DNA of 64,000 bases from Legionella israelensis. GTDB lineage: Bacteria > Pseudomonadota > Gammaproteobacteria > Legionellales > Legionellaceae. Made by a program: the position numbers and the translations under genes. Below are positions 44,764 to 54,596 of the stretch, piece by piece. The notes below the pieces were generated by a model. That model saw only the letters and a program-made list of their open reading frames with translations, ran no database searches and had not been told where the DNA came from. The first letter of the stretch is position 1. Each line of letters starts with the position of its first letter. The stretch spans positions 372,001 to 436,000 of the forward strand of contig NZ_CP038273.1 in NCBI RefSeq assembly GCF_004571175.1, written 5' to 3'.

Positions 44764-46692
44764 TCATGTTGATTTTTGAAGCGGTTCCACTGAACCTAAA
44801 TATCGTCCCTGTCCCCAGGATATATGAATCAAGCGTAAGGCGTCCCATTGTGACTGATGTTCCACCTGGGTAACAACAACGTCAATCTCTAATGTTTTTG
44901 CCATCTTGTTAAAATAATGAATAAAAAACTGCTTACTCTCATCCTCCTTAATATCCTGAATCAGGCTGCCATGTAATTTAACATAATCGAGATGCAGATC
45001 ACTGATATAGTGCATTGAAGAGAAATGAATACCTACACGATCCATACCAATACCTACACTCAGTCGTTTTGCCTCATCCATAAACCATTTAATATCCGTA
45101 AAAGAATCAATGATAAAGGATTCCTGAAATTCCAGGTTAATGTGTTTACGCAATCCGGCAGGTATCTTGGCCAATTTTTTTAGATAGTTATCGGCAAATA
45201 TCTTGTTTGTCAATGTGGTTTTCGATAAATTTAATGATATATTTTTCATGTTTTTCTTTAAAAACGGGATCAGTTCATCTAAAACATACAAATCAATCAA
45301 ATGAGCCATCTCAAAACGTTCAGCAATGGGAATAAAATATCCCGCCCCTACTTCATCTGAATTCTGCATGATTAATCGCACAAATATTTCATAATGCAAA
45401 ATGTCTTTTCCATCCGTTACAGGTTGCCAATAAAGTAATATTTTTTTATGTTCAAGCGCGTCGAGAATATCCTGACTTAGCAGCTGGCGTGGATAAGTAA
45501 AGTCCTCATACGTCGTTTTACAGTAAAATACTCCTTTCTCTTTTGCATGTTTAACTGCCGTGTCCAGTAAACTCAACAAATTGGAAGGCGTCTGATGAAC
45601 AAAGTAAGAAGCTGCAGCCATGTGAAATTCACAATGTGTAACATCACTGAAAAGCTGGCCAAGAATTTGCTCAAATTCCTTGCATTTTTTCTCTATATGA
45701 ACAGCATCGGAATCCTGTTCAATAATGGCAAATGTTGTTCCATTAATTCTAGCCACAGTGTTCGTTGAAGAAAATTGCCAAAAATTTTTACATGCATTGG
45801 CCACAGAACATAGCAATTCATCCCCTTTCTGATAACCGTATTGATGATTATATTTTTCCAGTCCCTCCAGCACGACCATCAAAAGATACCCAGGCACGAA
45901 CTCATCTTTATTATCCAATAAAGAGTGCAGTTGTTGCATAAAATATGCGCGATTACTCAATCCTGTTAAGCTGTCCTGATAAACTTGCTTACGAAGCTCT
46001 TCAGCTTCTTGCCATTGCTCTTCAAACAAGGATTTTATTTTTAAAACCATTTGATTCATCGCCAAGGTAACCTGCTTTAGCTCAGGTGCACTGGGAATTT
46101 TAGTTTCTATGGGAAATTTATGATCAGAAATAGCCATTGCCTGTCTGGAAACTCGTTTCAGAGGCCGCAATAAAGTTTGAATAAATAAATAAACCAGTAT
46201 TAAAGCGATTACAGCAAAAACGACATACCAGTTAAAAAGTTTAACCGCATTTTCCCACAGCGCTTCATAAGCAAGTGTAGTATCACTGGATACGAGAACT
46301 CTGCCAACCTGCCTCCAGCCATCCATAACCAGTGACGTTTGTATTGTAGACGGCCATTCAATTAAATGGATAAACCATTGAGGAGCACTCGACTTTGTTT
46401 GCGGTAATCTTCTGGATATTAATAGATTGCCCTTATTATCCCGAACCTCTATAAACTCAAAATATCCACGATCGAAAATGGCTTCAACCATTGCTAACAT
46501 GGTGGGTAAATCTTTCTGGCGAAGGCTTTGTGACATTGACAAACCCAGAGAGGTCGCCGTGTCCTGAGCATTATTCTCCAATTGTTTAATAAAATAATTT
46601 CGTGCATTATGCACAGTAATGATATATGTGCCAAAAAAAATAACCAATAGAAAGGCCAGTACTCCAATTGCAAGTCTTTTCGTTAATGTCAT
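44764..46692 (-). CDS. lapD: LapD-type c-di-GMP receptor (degenerate GGDEF-EAL)
   Basis: An inner-membrane receptor of 642 residues. TM1 is at about 8-28, the periplasmic LapD/MoxY-type domain follows with the conserved Trp126 in DGWRQVG, TM2 is at about 153-175, and a HAMP domain leads to cytoplasmic GGDEF and EAL domains. Both catalytic motifs are degenerate: NGTTF (317-321) replaces GGDEF and EIF (435-437) replaces EAL, so it should bind but not make or cut c-di-GMP. By analogy with Pseudomonas, ligand binding makes the periplasmic domain sequester LapG and thereby keeps adhesin on the surface. The start overlaps the end of lapG by 4 bp. Confidence 0.92.
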   Translation of the reverse strand: MTLTKRLAIGVLAFLLVIFFGTYIITVHNARNYFIKQLENNAQDTATSLGLSMSQSLRQKDLPTMLAMVEAIFDRGYFEFIEVRDNKGNLLISRRLPQTKSSAPQWFIHLIEWPSTIQTSLVMDGWRQVGRVLVSSDTTLAYEALWENAVKLFNWYVVFAVIALILVYLFIQTLLRPLKRVSRQAMAISDHKFPIETKIPSAPELKQVTLAMNQMVLKIKSLFEEQWQEAEELRKQVYQDSLTGLSNRAYFMQQLHSLLDNKDEFVPGYLLMVVLEGLEKYNHQYGYQKGDELLCSVANACKNFWQFSSTNTVARINGTTFAIIEQDSDAVHIEKKCKEFEQILGQLFSDVTHCEFHMAAASYFVHQTPSNLLSLLDTAVKHAKEKGVFYCKTTYEDFTYPRQLLSQDILDALEHKKILLYWQPVTDGKDILHYEIFVRLIMQNSDEVGAGYFIPIAERFEMAHLIDLYVLDELIPFLKKNMKNISLNLSKTTLTNKIFADNYLKKLAKIPAGLRKHINLEFQESFIIDSFTDIKWFMDEAKRLSVGIGMDRVGIHFSSMHYISDLHLDYVKLHGSLIQDIKEDESKQFFIHYFNKMAKTLEIDVVVTQVEHQSQWDALRLIHISWGQGRYLGSVEPLQKST

Positions 46693-47390
46693 GGTCTTTT
46701 ACCCATTTGCTTTATACGTTCTATTACTCTTTGCCATTTGCTCAAGCGGTTTTGCCCTAAATATTTATCGCGCTCTCTTTGCTTTGCAAGCCATAATCCA
46801 TCACCATTGAAACTGTACACAGGAATCAAATCAGGACGTTGTGAAGCCGGTAAAATACGAGGTTCCAGATTATCCAATATCAGAGGTTCAGCATCAGGAG
46901 TTTTATAATAAGCCAGAATCATATGCGCCTGGTCAAGTCGCAGGGATTTAACATAAGTAATTCTCAGCTTTTCCATGGGCACCCCCATAGCGAGTAAAGT
47001 AAAATACTTAGCAATGGAAAAATCTTCACAATCGCCGCTGGCATCAACAATAAACTCATCGGGTGTCTTCCAATAGTCACCAGCCCCTTTATAAACAGCG
47101 TCTGATTGAAATTGAAAAACGTTAAAAAACTTATTGGTACTGCTCAGTTTTTTTTCAATGGGCAGTTTTTTATGAGACTTGATCAAATTGCTCCAGGCAT
47201 GGAAGCGTCGTTTAACATCTCCTTTATATTTTTTCTCCATTTGTGCAATTTTATCTGGGCTAATAATGAGGGCTGGAGAAGCATGCACATATACCCCGCC
47301 GCCGATTAACCCGATAAGTAAACATCCGTTTATTAATATTCTGATTTTATTTAACAGGCCCCTTAAAAGTGACCAGTCTTCCTGGAACAT
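46689..47390 (-). CDS. lapG: LapG-type periplasmic cysteine protease
   Basis: A bacterial transglutaminase-like cysteine proteinase (BTLCP, DUF920), 233 residues from ATG 47390, which has AAGGA 9 bases upstream; a TTG two codons earlier is possible. The signal or anchor segment is about 18-37. The triad is Cys121 (SGDCEDF), His156 (DQAHMIL) and Asp173 (ILDNLEP), matching the LapG order, and Trp107 is present. It cleaves the N-terminal retention region of RTX adhesins when released by LapD. It overlaps the TolC-like gene by 44 bp and lapD by 4 bp: a compact operon. No RTX adhesin gene is in the window. Confidence 0.93.
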   Translation of the reverse strand: MFQEDWSLLRGLLNKIRILINGCLLIGLIGGGVYVHASPALIISPDKIAQMEKKYKGDVKRRFHAWSNLIKSHKKLPIEKKLSSTNKFFNVFQFQSDAVYKGAGDYWKTPDEFIVDASGDCEDFSIAKYFTLLAMGVPMEKLRITYVKSLRLDQAHMILAYYKTPDAEPLILDNLEPRILPASQRPDLIPVYSFNGDGLWLAKQRERDKYLGQNRLSKWQRVIERIKQMGKRP

Positions 47391-49068
47391 GTGCAATTTC
47401 CTTCAATCGCTCCATGCTGTTACCAGCCTGGCCACGATATTCATACGGTCCAACAAGAACAAGATGACATCCTTTGTAAAAACAAGTGAATGTTGGAAAA
47501 CCCTGTTTTTTGAGACGATTAACTAAAAGATCAGCACTGGCTTTATCATTGAAATTTCCTGTAGATACATACCAGACTTTAGGTTTGATCTGTAAGGGAA
47601 GTGTTGCATTTTTATTCACAATTGCCGGTGTTAATTTAACTTTATCCATTGATGCGACTGGATGAGCCAGCACCAAGGAATGATCTGAATTGTCAGGATA
47701 AGGAATTTCATTCATTGATTTATTCAATAAAACATGCGTCTGTGCGGATGAAAACACATCATTATTCACGACATTCAAAGGTAAGCGCATTTTCAAATAG
47801 CAAAGCAACATTCCCATACCATTCAATATCCGGTAACGAGAAAATATTTCTTCATTCTGACCGCGAGCATATTCAATTTGTGCGCGGTAATACTCATTTT
47901 GAGAGTCCAATAAATCAAGCAGCGTTCTTTTTCCCACTTTAAATTGTTCCTCATAGGCTGCGCGTGTTTTATATGAAGAACTGACATGTTGCCGCAAAGG
48001 CCTTATCCGCAGGCCAGAAGTTTCCCAAGCATTCCATGACAGTCGTAAAGATTCTTTTAAATCAATTATAGACTGATTTTTAACTTCATAGGCTTCCTGA
48101 ACCTGATAAGCCGTTTCGCGCACCCTGGCTTCATCTGAACCCCCGCGAAATAGATTATAAGTCATACGAAACATAGCCATCTTATCCTCATTACGGCCTA
48201 CAAGCCCATCCAGATTTTTATTTTTTGAAGCACTGAGTACAAAATCAAAACGTGGATAAAAAGAGGCTTTTGCAACTTCATATTGCGATTTTGCTTCTTT
48301 CACATCCGCGTAGGCTGATTTTAATGTTGGATGGTTATCCAGCCCCTTTTCAATGGATTGAGACAATGTTTTCGGTAAATGTTTTGATGAGGGGATTTTA
48401 GGCCAGCGCAAATCAGAAGGCCATTTACCTACCACTTTAGCGTAAGTAATACGAGCTTCCCGTAAATCAGCCTCAGCGCTGATTTTATTGGCCTCGGCAA
48501 GAGCAAGACGGGCCTGAGCCTGATCCACCTCGGCAACTCTTGAAATTCCAGCGGCACCACGTTCACGAATCATAGCAAAAACGGAACGATGTTCCCTAAG
48601 GTTTCTAACGGCATAACCATATAGTTTTTCATGCAAGAGAACATTCAGGTATTTTTGCACGATATCTAAAGCCAAATCATCGGCAACACCCTGAACTTTC
48701 CACTCCTGAGCCTGATATAAATATTCATTGCGTTTTAATTCATACGCGATGCCGCCGCCTGCAAATAAATTCTGTTTTAATTCAACGCTCGACTCCACTC
48801 TGTTTAATGTCCTCTTACCCCCTCCCTGCAAGGCTTCTGTGGTTGGATTCCTGCTTTGTTCCTTACCAAATCCGGCATTGGCATCTATGGTAGGCCAATA
48901 AGCGCCTTTTGCTCTATCTACAGCTTGTCTGGCTGATAATGCCTTGGCCGTATTCAATAAAACTTCGGGATTGGAAATCAGGCCATGTTGCACTGCGTCG
49001 CAAAGTGTATCCGCCATAGAAGAGGCAGGAACCAACAACAATGCCACAAGCAATGACTTTTTTTTCAT
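47347..49068 (-). CDS. TolC-family outer-membrane protein with C-terminal SPOR domain (LapE-like)
   Basis: A 573-residue protein. The signal peptide is about 1-19. A TolC/OEP domain over about 25-440 follows, with the usual ARQAVDRAKGAYWPTIDA-type start and helices such as VDQAQARLALAEANKISAEA. Unlike ordinary TolC, the last 75 or so residues (VWYVSTGNFNDKASADLLVN and on) form a SPOR peptidoglycan-binding domain. The neighbouring lapG and lapD make it the probable outer-membrane component of a LapBCE-type type I secretion system for a large adhesin. The fusion of a SPOR domain to an export tunnel could anchor or localise it at sites of denuded glycan. Confidence 0.88.
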   Translation of the reverse strand: MKKKSLLVALLLVPASSMADTLCDAVQHGLISNPEVLLNTAKALSARQAVDRAKGAYWPTIDANAGFGKEQSRNPTTEALQGGGKRTLNRVESSVELKQNLFAGGGIAYELKRNEYLYQAQEWKVQGVADDLALDIVQKYLNVLLHEKLYGYAVRNLREHRSVFAMIRERGAAGISRVAEVDQAQARLALAEANKISAEADLREARITYAKVVGKWPSDLRWPKIPSSKHLPKTLSQSIEKGLDNHPTLKSAYADVKEAKSQYEVAKASFYPRFDFVLSASKNKNLDGLVGRNEDKMAMFRMTYNLFRGGSDEARVRETAYQVQEAYEVKNQSIIDLKESLRLSWNAWETSGLRIRPLRQHVSSSYKTRAAYEEQFKVGKRTLLDLLDSQNEYYRAQIEYARGQNEEIFSRYRILNGMGMLLCYLKMRLPLNVVNNDVFSSAQTHVLLNKSMNEIPYPDNSDHSLVLAHPVASMDKVKLTPAIVNKNATLPLQIKPKVWYVSTGNFNDKASADLLVNRLKKQGFPTFTCFYKGCHLVLVGPYEYRGQAGNSMERLKEIAHVPGRLVTFKGPVK

Positions 49069-49205
49069 ATCATATCCCTATTCACAATGCTTAATTATTT
49101 TAATTATCCGGTATAATCTTATAAAATCATAAAGAACATCAAGTATTTTCCTTCATTTTTCAATCTGTTAATCTATGTAATGTTTTTTAATAACCTATAT
49201 TTTTT

Positions 49206-50534
49206 ATGATCTTCGAAACCCAAGTATTTACGGTAAGCCAACTGAATCGACAGGTTCGAAACTTTCTTGAAAGAGATATTGGGGAAATTCACGTTGAGGG
49301 TGAAATATCCAATTTGATGCAACCCGCCTCAGGACATTTTTACTTTACACTTAAAGATGATCAGGCACAACTTCGTTGCGTATTTTTTAAAAATCGTCAT
49401 CATTATCCCGCCAAAAAAATAGTGGATGGGCAACATATCGTTGCTAAGGGAAAATTGAGTCTGTATGAGACTCGTGGAGATTATCAACTCATCATAGATC
49501 GTATAACTGATACAGGTTTAGGAAAACTTCATCAGCAATTTGAAGAATTAAAGCAAAAATTATCATCTGAAGGACTCTTTGAAAACCAACGTAAAAAAAA
49601 GCCGCCTCTGTTCCCTGAGTACATTGGAGTTATCACCTCTTTAACAGGGGCTGCCGTCCGCGATATATTGACGACGCTTACCCGACGCTACCCTTTTGCA
49701 AAAATATTGATTTTTCCCAGTGAAGTTCAGGGAAATCAGGCATATAAACAATTAATTAATGCCATTGTACGAGCTGAAAAGGATAAGCGTTCTGATGTGC
49801 TTATACTGGCTCGCGGTGGTGGCAGTCTGGAAGATTTATGGGCTTTTAACCATGAGTTGCTGGCAAGGAAAATAGCGTCCTGCTCCATTCCCATTGTCTC
49901 AGGGGTAGGACATGAGACCGATTTTACCATCGCAGATTTTGTTTCTGACTTAAGAGCAGCAACGCCTACGGCTGCTGCGGAATCAGTTGCACCGGATACC
50001 CTGCAATTGATGAAATGTTTTAATCAATTTCATCAGCAATTTTATTCAACAATAAGCAAACAAATGCAGCATCATGAGTTGAAATTAAATCATTTACGAC
50101 AAAAAATAGCATCTCCAGGACGGTTGATTTTTGGTCATTGGCAAACGATTGATTTTCTGGAGCGCCGGCTTCGCTATTCGTTTTCAAAATGTATTCATCA
50201 CCGACAGCACCAGCTTCAACTTTATTTATCACGTCTGCAAAATCAAAATCCCAAGTTTATTGTTAAACATGCACTTGCTCGATTGAATGCCTTGAATATA
50301 AAGCTTGGTCAATGCATGCAAAATAAACTGAATCAATTAAAACAGCACTTGTCAGTACATCTGTCAACATTGCATGCCGTAAGTCCCTTGGCTACACTAG
50401 AAAGAGGTTATGCTATCGCCCTGCACGACAAAAAAGTACTTTTTTCAAGCAAGCAGATTGTGCCTGGGAACATTATTGATGTACAACTTTCACAAGGACA
50501 TCTGACTTGTAACGTATTAAAAACCGGAGACTAA
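49206..50534 (+). CDS. xseA: exodeoxyribonuclease VII large subunit
   Basis: A subunit of the single-strand-specific, metal-independent nuclease that degrades both ends into oligonucleotides. It has 442 residues, with an N-terminal OB-fold at about 5-100 (VHVEGEISNLMQPASGHFYF), the catalytic domain with GVITSLTGAAVRDI, ARGGGSLEDLWAFN, GVGHETDFTIADFVSDLRA and TPTAAAE, and a C-terminal helical domain ending in ATLERGYAIA. xseB is not nearby. It is divergent from the TolC-like gene, with a 137-bp shared promoter region, and directly precedes an M23 peptidase gene (1-base gap). Confidence 0.95.
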   Translation: MIFETQVFTVSQLNRQVRNFLERDIGEIHVEGEISNLMQPASGHFYFTLKDDQAQLRCVFFKNRHHYPAKKIVDGQHIVAKGKLSLYETRGDYQLIIDRITDTGLGKLHQQFEELKQKLSSEGLFENQRKKKPPLFPEYIGVITSLTGAAVRDILTTLTRRYPFAKILIFPSEVQGNQAYKQLINAIVRAEKDKRSDVLILARGGGSLEDLWAFNHELLARKIASCSIPIVSGVGHETDFTIADFVSDLRAATPTAAAESVAPDTLQLMKCFNQFHQQFYSTISKQMQHHELKLNHLRQKIASPGRLIFGHWQTIDFLERRLRYSFSKCIHHRQHQLQLYLSRLQNQNPKFIVKHALARLNALNIKLGQCMQNKLNQLKQHLSVHLSTLHAVSPLATLERGYAIALHDKKVLFSSKQIVPGNIIDVQLSQGHLTCNVLKTGD

Positions 50535-50535
50535 T

Positions 50536-51438
50536 ATGAAAGGACTTATGGTAACCCTGTTCAAAACCAGTCTTGTTTTTTTCTTCCTGACAGCTTATAT
50601 TTTTGCCCAGTCACTTCCGGAAAATCATGCTGTAAATGGGGGGCTGACGATCATTCCTATAGATATCAAACAGAAACCCGAGGCTTATTTTAATGATAAG
50701 CGTATCATTGTTACCCCAAGCCCAAATGAAAACCAATGGCTGTTAATTGTCGGTATACCATTGGACAGCCATCAGGAAATTCAACGGTTAACCATTAAAA
50801 AACCACTGAAAGCCACCGTGCCTTTCCATGTTAGCGAAAAATTTTATAAAACCCAGTACTTGACCATATCTAATAAACGTAAAGTGGATCCTTTTGCCAA
50901 AGATAGAAAACGAATTGATCAGGAAAACGAAAAGATGGCGAAACTTTTTGCCACCTGGACGGATGGAAATCCTTTTAAAGAAAAATATATTGCTCCTGTA
51001 CATGGTCCGATAAGCAGCCTGTTTGGCTTAAGGCGTGTTTACAACAAAAAGCCTCGCGCGCCCCATTCAGGGTTGGATATCGCTGCTCCAGCAGGCACAC
51101 CTGTCAAAGTGACGAGCCAGGGAAAAGTGGTGGATGCCGACAATTATTTCTTCACAGGAAATACGGTTATTGTCGATCATGGTCAAGGCGTATTTTCCCT
51201 TTATGCCCATCTGAGTGAAATCAATGTTAAAAAAGGAGAAAAGATAAAACAAGGGGATATTATTGGCAAAGTAGGCCAGACAGGTCGCGTCACAGGACCC
51301 CATCTTCACTGGAGCATGGTAATGAATGAAACATTGGTTGATCCTTTATTGTTTGTACCGGTTCGCACTGTCACTGCAATGCCAGATAAACCTGAGAAGA
51401 TACACAAGACTAAAGCGCCCACTGACCATAATTCCTGA
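50536..51438 (+). CDS. M23-family peptidoglycan metallopeptidase
   Basis: An exported zinc peptidase of 300 residues. The signal peptide is about 1-24 (FFFLTAYIFAQ). The mature protein has a beta-rich N-terminal module followed by a complete LytM domain: His177 and Asp181 (HSGLDIAAPAGTPV), His225 (SLYAHLSE) and His256/His258 (GPHLHWS), all ligands and catalytic histidines in place, so unlike NlpD it should be active. It likely cleaves stem-peptide cross-links in septum or elongation remodelling. It is coupled to xseA (TAATATG) and followed by the rhomboid gene after 2 bases. Confidence 0.92.
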   Translation: MKGLMVTLFKTSLVFFFLTAYIFAQSLPENHAVNGGLTIIPIDIKQKPEAYFNDKRIIVTPSPNENQWLLIVGIPLDSHQEIQRLTIKKPLKATVPFHVSEKFYKTQYLTISNKRKVDPFAKDRKRIDQENEKMAKLFATWTDGNPFKEKYIAPVHGPISSLFGLRRVYNKKPRAPHSGLDIAAPAGTPVKVTSQGKVVDADNYFFTGNTVIVDHGQGVFSLYAHLSEINVKKGEKIKQGDIIGKVGQTGRVTGPHLHWSMVMNETLVDPLLFVPVRTVTAMPDKPEKIHKTKAPTDHNS

Positions 51439-51440
51439 TC

Positions 51441-52037
51441 ATGCTTGAACAGCTTAACCAAAGTCTGCAGTTAATTATTGAACAGACCAAACATAATTTT
51501 CAGTTTCTGGGGATCATTTTAATCGTAATATGGTCTGTTTTTTTTATCACCCGTTTCATCGATAATCGTCTTTTGTTATTGGGAATTATTCCTCGAAAAC
51601 TTCGCGGTTTGGCTGGTATTTTTTTCTCTCCTTTCCTGCATGTGAATTTTAATCATATTTTTTTTAACTCCATACCTTTGATCGTTTTAAGTAACTTTAT
51701 ATTAATCGATGGCATCTTATATTATTCGGTAGTCACAGTGCTTATCATTTTTATCAGCGGCCTGGCCACCTGGTGTTTTGCCAAACCAGGACTGCACGTT
51801 GGCGCCAGCGGCCTGATTACCGGATATTGGGGGTTATTAGTCAGTAATATTTTTCAGCATGGAACGTTGACAACCATCATGCTTGGACTTATTAGTCTTT
51901 ATTATTTTGCCGGCATCTTTCTTGGTGTTTTCCCAGGCAAAAAAGGCGTCTCCTGGGAAGGACATCTCTTTGGTTTACTGGCAGGTTTTTTCACAAGCTA
52001 CATAATGTCAAACAACCTGATTTTATTTAATCATTGA
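51441..52037 (+). CDS. rhomboid-family intramembrane serine protease
   Basis: A six-helix membrane protease of 198 residues. The catalytic Ser123 lies in GASG (121-124) and the catalytic His175 in WEGHLFG. The HVNFNH motif (67-72) in helix 2 is present and follows the loop LLLLGIIPRKLRG. The reaction is cleavage of single-pass membrane proteins within the bilayer; the substrate is not predictable. It is the third gene of the xseA-M23-rhomboid cluster. An active enzyme is likely because the dyad is intact. Confidence 0.92.
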   Translation: MLEQLNQSLQLIIEQTKHNFQFLGIILIVIWSVFFITRFIDNRLLLLGIIPRKLRGLAGIFFSPFLHVNFNHIFFNSIPLIVLSNFILIDGILYYSVVTVLIIFISGLATWCFAKPGLHVGASGLITGYWGLLVSNIFQHGTLTTIMLGLISLYYFAGIFLGVFPGKKGVSWEGHLFGLLAGFFTSYIMSNNLILFNH

Positions 52038-52126
52038 TTTTTTTCAGAAAATGATGAAAATCATTGTCACGATTCCATGAACTCTATGCTATGCTAAAAA
52101 TATATCTTTTTACAGGATATTAAAAT

Positions 52127-52471
52127 ATGTCATCCATCAAACAACTCCTGATGTTTACTGTATTGAGTATTACCGCCCTTGCGGCTTTCGCCAGTGGAAA
52201 TTGCAGCGGATGTTGCAATGGTATGGGCGGCATACGCTACTGTGATTCCTCTGCAGGTCGTTTTGTTTGCAATAATGGATATTACTCATCCTGTTACTGT
52301 ACACGCCATGCAGTTATGGACTTGCAAAAAATCATGGGTTGCTGTTTGTGGCATGGCGGTGTTTTACGTAGTGATGATGGTGCCGGAGTAGTCATTTGTC
52401 GCGACGGAACCATATCTGAAACCTGTTCTTTGCACACTGGGACAGCTTGTATCGCTACCTCATCCTGGTAA
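52127..52471 (+). CDS. Cys-rich exported protein with two internal repeats
   Basis: A 114-residue protein. The signal peptide ends about residue 23 (AAFASG). The mature part has 12 cysteines in about 90 residues, organised as two repeats with a CC..xxGG...D...G...C..G..S.C spacing: CCNGMGGIRYCDSSAGRFVC and then CCLWHGGVLRSDDGAGVVIC. It should be a small disulfide-stabilised extracytoplasmic protein, with GGATATTAA before the ATG. Family function is not known to me. Confidence 0.75.
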   Translation: MSSIKQLLMFTVLSITALAAFASGNCSGCCNGMGGIRYCDSSAGRFVCNNGYYSSCYCTRHAVMDLQKIMGCCLWHGGVLRSDDGAGVVICRDGTISETCSLHTGTACIATSSW

Positions 52472-52687
52472 AACAAGTATCTCACATTTCTTCGAGACAG
52501 CAATGATTTAGGATTGAACTTTTCTGTTTTGATTGCAGCTCATATTCTGCAGCGGCATTTAATATTCAAAAAGGCATGTAAAAAATGTTGAAATACTAGA
52601 CATCATTTAAGACAACATTCATAATTGCCGGTTTTGATTAAACCTCACTGTCCTGATGATAATGCACGATTTAAATGGATAGCCGTC

Positions 52688-53782
52688 ATGAATTCACCAT
52701 TAATTGAAATAAAAAATATCCATAAAAATTATGGCGCCTTGACGGTTCTGGATAATATCAGTTTTACTGTTAACCATGGTGAATTTCTAACTCTCCTTGG
52801 CCCCTCTGGCTGTGGTAAAACCACTTTACTTCGCCTTATATCGGGCTTTGAACAGCCTTCATCAGGTAAGATTATCATTAATGAGAAGTGCATTAATGAA
52901 TTACCCCCACAAAAACGTAATGTCCATACTATTTTTCAGACATACGCTCTGTTTCCACATTTAAATGTCTTTGAAAACGTGGCTTTTGGCCTTCGCTGTC
53001 GTGGTACTGATGAAAATACAATCAAACAGCGAGTCGCTGAAGCATTACAGTTAGTTCAATTAAAGGATTTTTCCCAGCGAAATGTAAGACAGTTAAGTGG
53101 TGGGCAGCAACAACGAGTAGCCATAGCTCGTGCCATTATCAATAAACCCCAGGTACTTCTTCTTGATGAACCTTTAAGTTCACTTGATTACCGGTTAAGA
53201 AAATCAATGCAGTATGAATTAAAACAGCTACAAAAAAAATTAAACATGACGTTTATTTTCGTGACTCACGATCAGGAAGAAGCCTTGTCCATGTCTGATC
53301 GTATCGTAATTTTCAACCACGGACATATTGAGCAAATCGGCACTCCCCGTGAAGTCTATGAAACGCCTGAGAATCTGTACGTTGCCAAATTTATCGGCGA
53401 AGCTAATATTTTTGAAGTCGGGGTAGAGGCTCTTTCTAGCGGCTTGATTCATACTACCATTGAAACCGTGAAATTAACTTGCAAAAATACCGGTAATTTT
53501 GTACCGGATGAGCGCATTAACCTCATCATTCGACCGGAAGACATTCGAGTATGGAGTCTTAATGAAGTCGATGACACGCAAGGCATGATTCCGGGTAAAA
53601 TCGTAGATATCGTTTACAAAGGTTCTACCGTTGACCTGAAAGTGGCATTACCTTCCGGAAAAATCATCAACGCCTCTGAATTTTTTGATGAAGATGATGA
53701 TAAATTGGAATACACAGCAAACGAATCTGTGTGGATCGAATGGTTACCTGGATGGGAAGTTCTTTTACCTCATGAAAAATAG
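52688..53782 (+). CDS. potA: spermidine/putrescine ABC transporter ATPase PotA
   Basis: The ATP-hydrolysing subunit that powers polyamine import. 364 residues from the ATG at 52688 (a longer TTG frame upstream is unlikely). Walker A GPSGCGKTT (38-46), Q-loop FQTYALFPH, signature QLSGGQQQRVAIARA, Walker B VLLLDEPLSSLD and the H-loop VTHDQEEALSMSD are all canonical. The C-terminal TOBE domain (about 270-360) completes the PotA pattern. It is first of a tight potABCD operon and overlaps potB by 11 bp. Confidence 0.96.
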   Translation: MNSPLIEIKNIHKNYGALTVLDNISFTVNHGEFLTLLGPSGCGKTTLLRLISGFEQPSSGKIIINEKCINELPPQKRNVHTIFQTYALFPHLNVFENVAFGLRCRGTDENTIKQRVAEALQLVQLKDFSQRNVRQLSGGQQQRVAIARAIINKPQVLLLDEPLSSLDYRLRKSMQYELKQLQKKLNMTFIFVTHDQEEALSMSDRIVIFNHGHIEQIGTPREVYETPENLYVAKFIGEANIFEVGVEALSSGLIHTTIETVKLTCKNTGNFVPDERINLIIRPEDIRVWSLNEVDDTQGMIPGKIVDIVYKGSTVDLKVALPSGKIINASEFFDEDDDKLEYTANESVWIEWLPGWEVLLPHEK

Positions 53783-54596
53783 ACCTTTTTCCCTTTACAT
53801 TATATACATCTGGCTCGGGCTTTTCTGTTTTTTACCCCTTGGACTCGTGTTTATTGCCAGTTTTTTGTCAAAAGACTCTATATATCTGGTATCTCTTCCA
53901 TTCACTCTGGACAACTATAAGGCATTGATTTCACCACTATTTCTCAATGTTTTTTTTCGTTCACTTACCTTGGCAATAATAACCACTTTTTTATGTTTAT
54001 TACTTGCCTACCCTTTCAGCTATTTATTGATCCGCTCAAAACACCAATCCATACTTATTTTATTGATCATTATTCCTTTCTGGACCAGTTCACTCATAAG
54101 AACTTATTCACTTATGGCCATTCTAAAATTCAGAGGCTTATTAAATGCTGTTTTATTGAAATTTCATATTATTGATACCCCATTGTCCTTGCTTTATTCA
54201 AACTTTGCTGTGCTCATTGGCTTGGTATATAACCTGTTTCCCTTTATGGTATTGCCCATCATTACCAATATGGAACGATTTGATTTCAGGCTGATTGAAG
54301 CAGCCAGAGACTTGGGCGCAAACAAATGGACGGTATTTTCCAAAATTTTTCTTCCCAATACCATCAATGGCATTGTTTCTGGTTGTCTGATGGTTTTGCT
54401 GCCTGCCATGACATTATTCTATATTCCTGCCGTTCTTGGTGGAGCAAGATCTGTTCTTTTAGGCAACATGATTCAAGATCAATTTCTTGTGCTTGAAGAT
54501 TGGCCCCAGGGCTCAGCTACCAGTGTGCTGCTTACTTTGATACTTTTATTACTTCTTGCTATCTTTCGCCGCCAGAATTCGGAGGTGATGCATTGA
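53772..54596 (+). CDS. potB: spermidine/putrescine ABC transporter permease PotB
   Basis: An inner-membrane permease of 274 residues with about six transmembrane helices. The EAA loop that docks on the ATPase is visible as EAARDLGANKWTVFSKIFLPN. I start it at the ATG at 53772, which overlaps potA by 11 bp. It forms a heterodimer with PotC. Confidence 0.95.
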   Translation: MKNRPFSLYIIYIWLGLFCFLPLGLVFIASFLSKDSIYLVSLPFTLDNYKALISPLFLNVFFRSLTLAIITTFLCLLLAYPFSYLLIRSKHQSILILLIIIPFWTSSLIRTYSLMAILKFRGLLNAVLLKFHIIDTPLSLLYSNFAVLIGLVYNLFPFMVLPIITNMERFDFRLIEAARDLGANKWTVFSKIFLPNTINGIVSGCLMVLLPAMTLFYIPAVLGGARSVLLGNMIQDQFLVLEDWPQGSATSVLLTLILLLLLAIFRRQNSEVMH

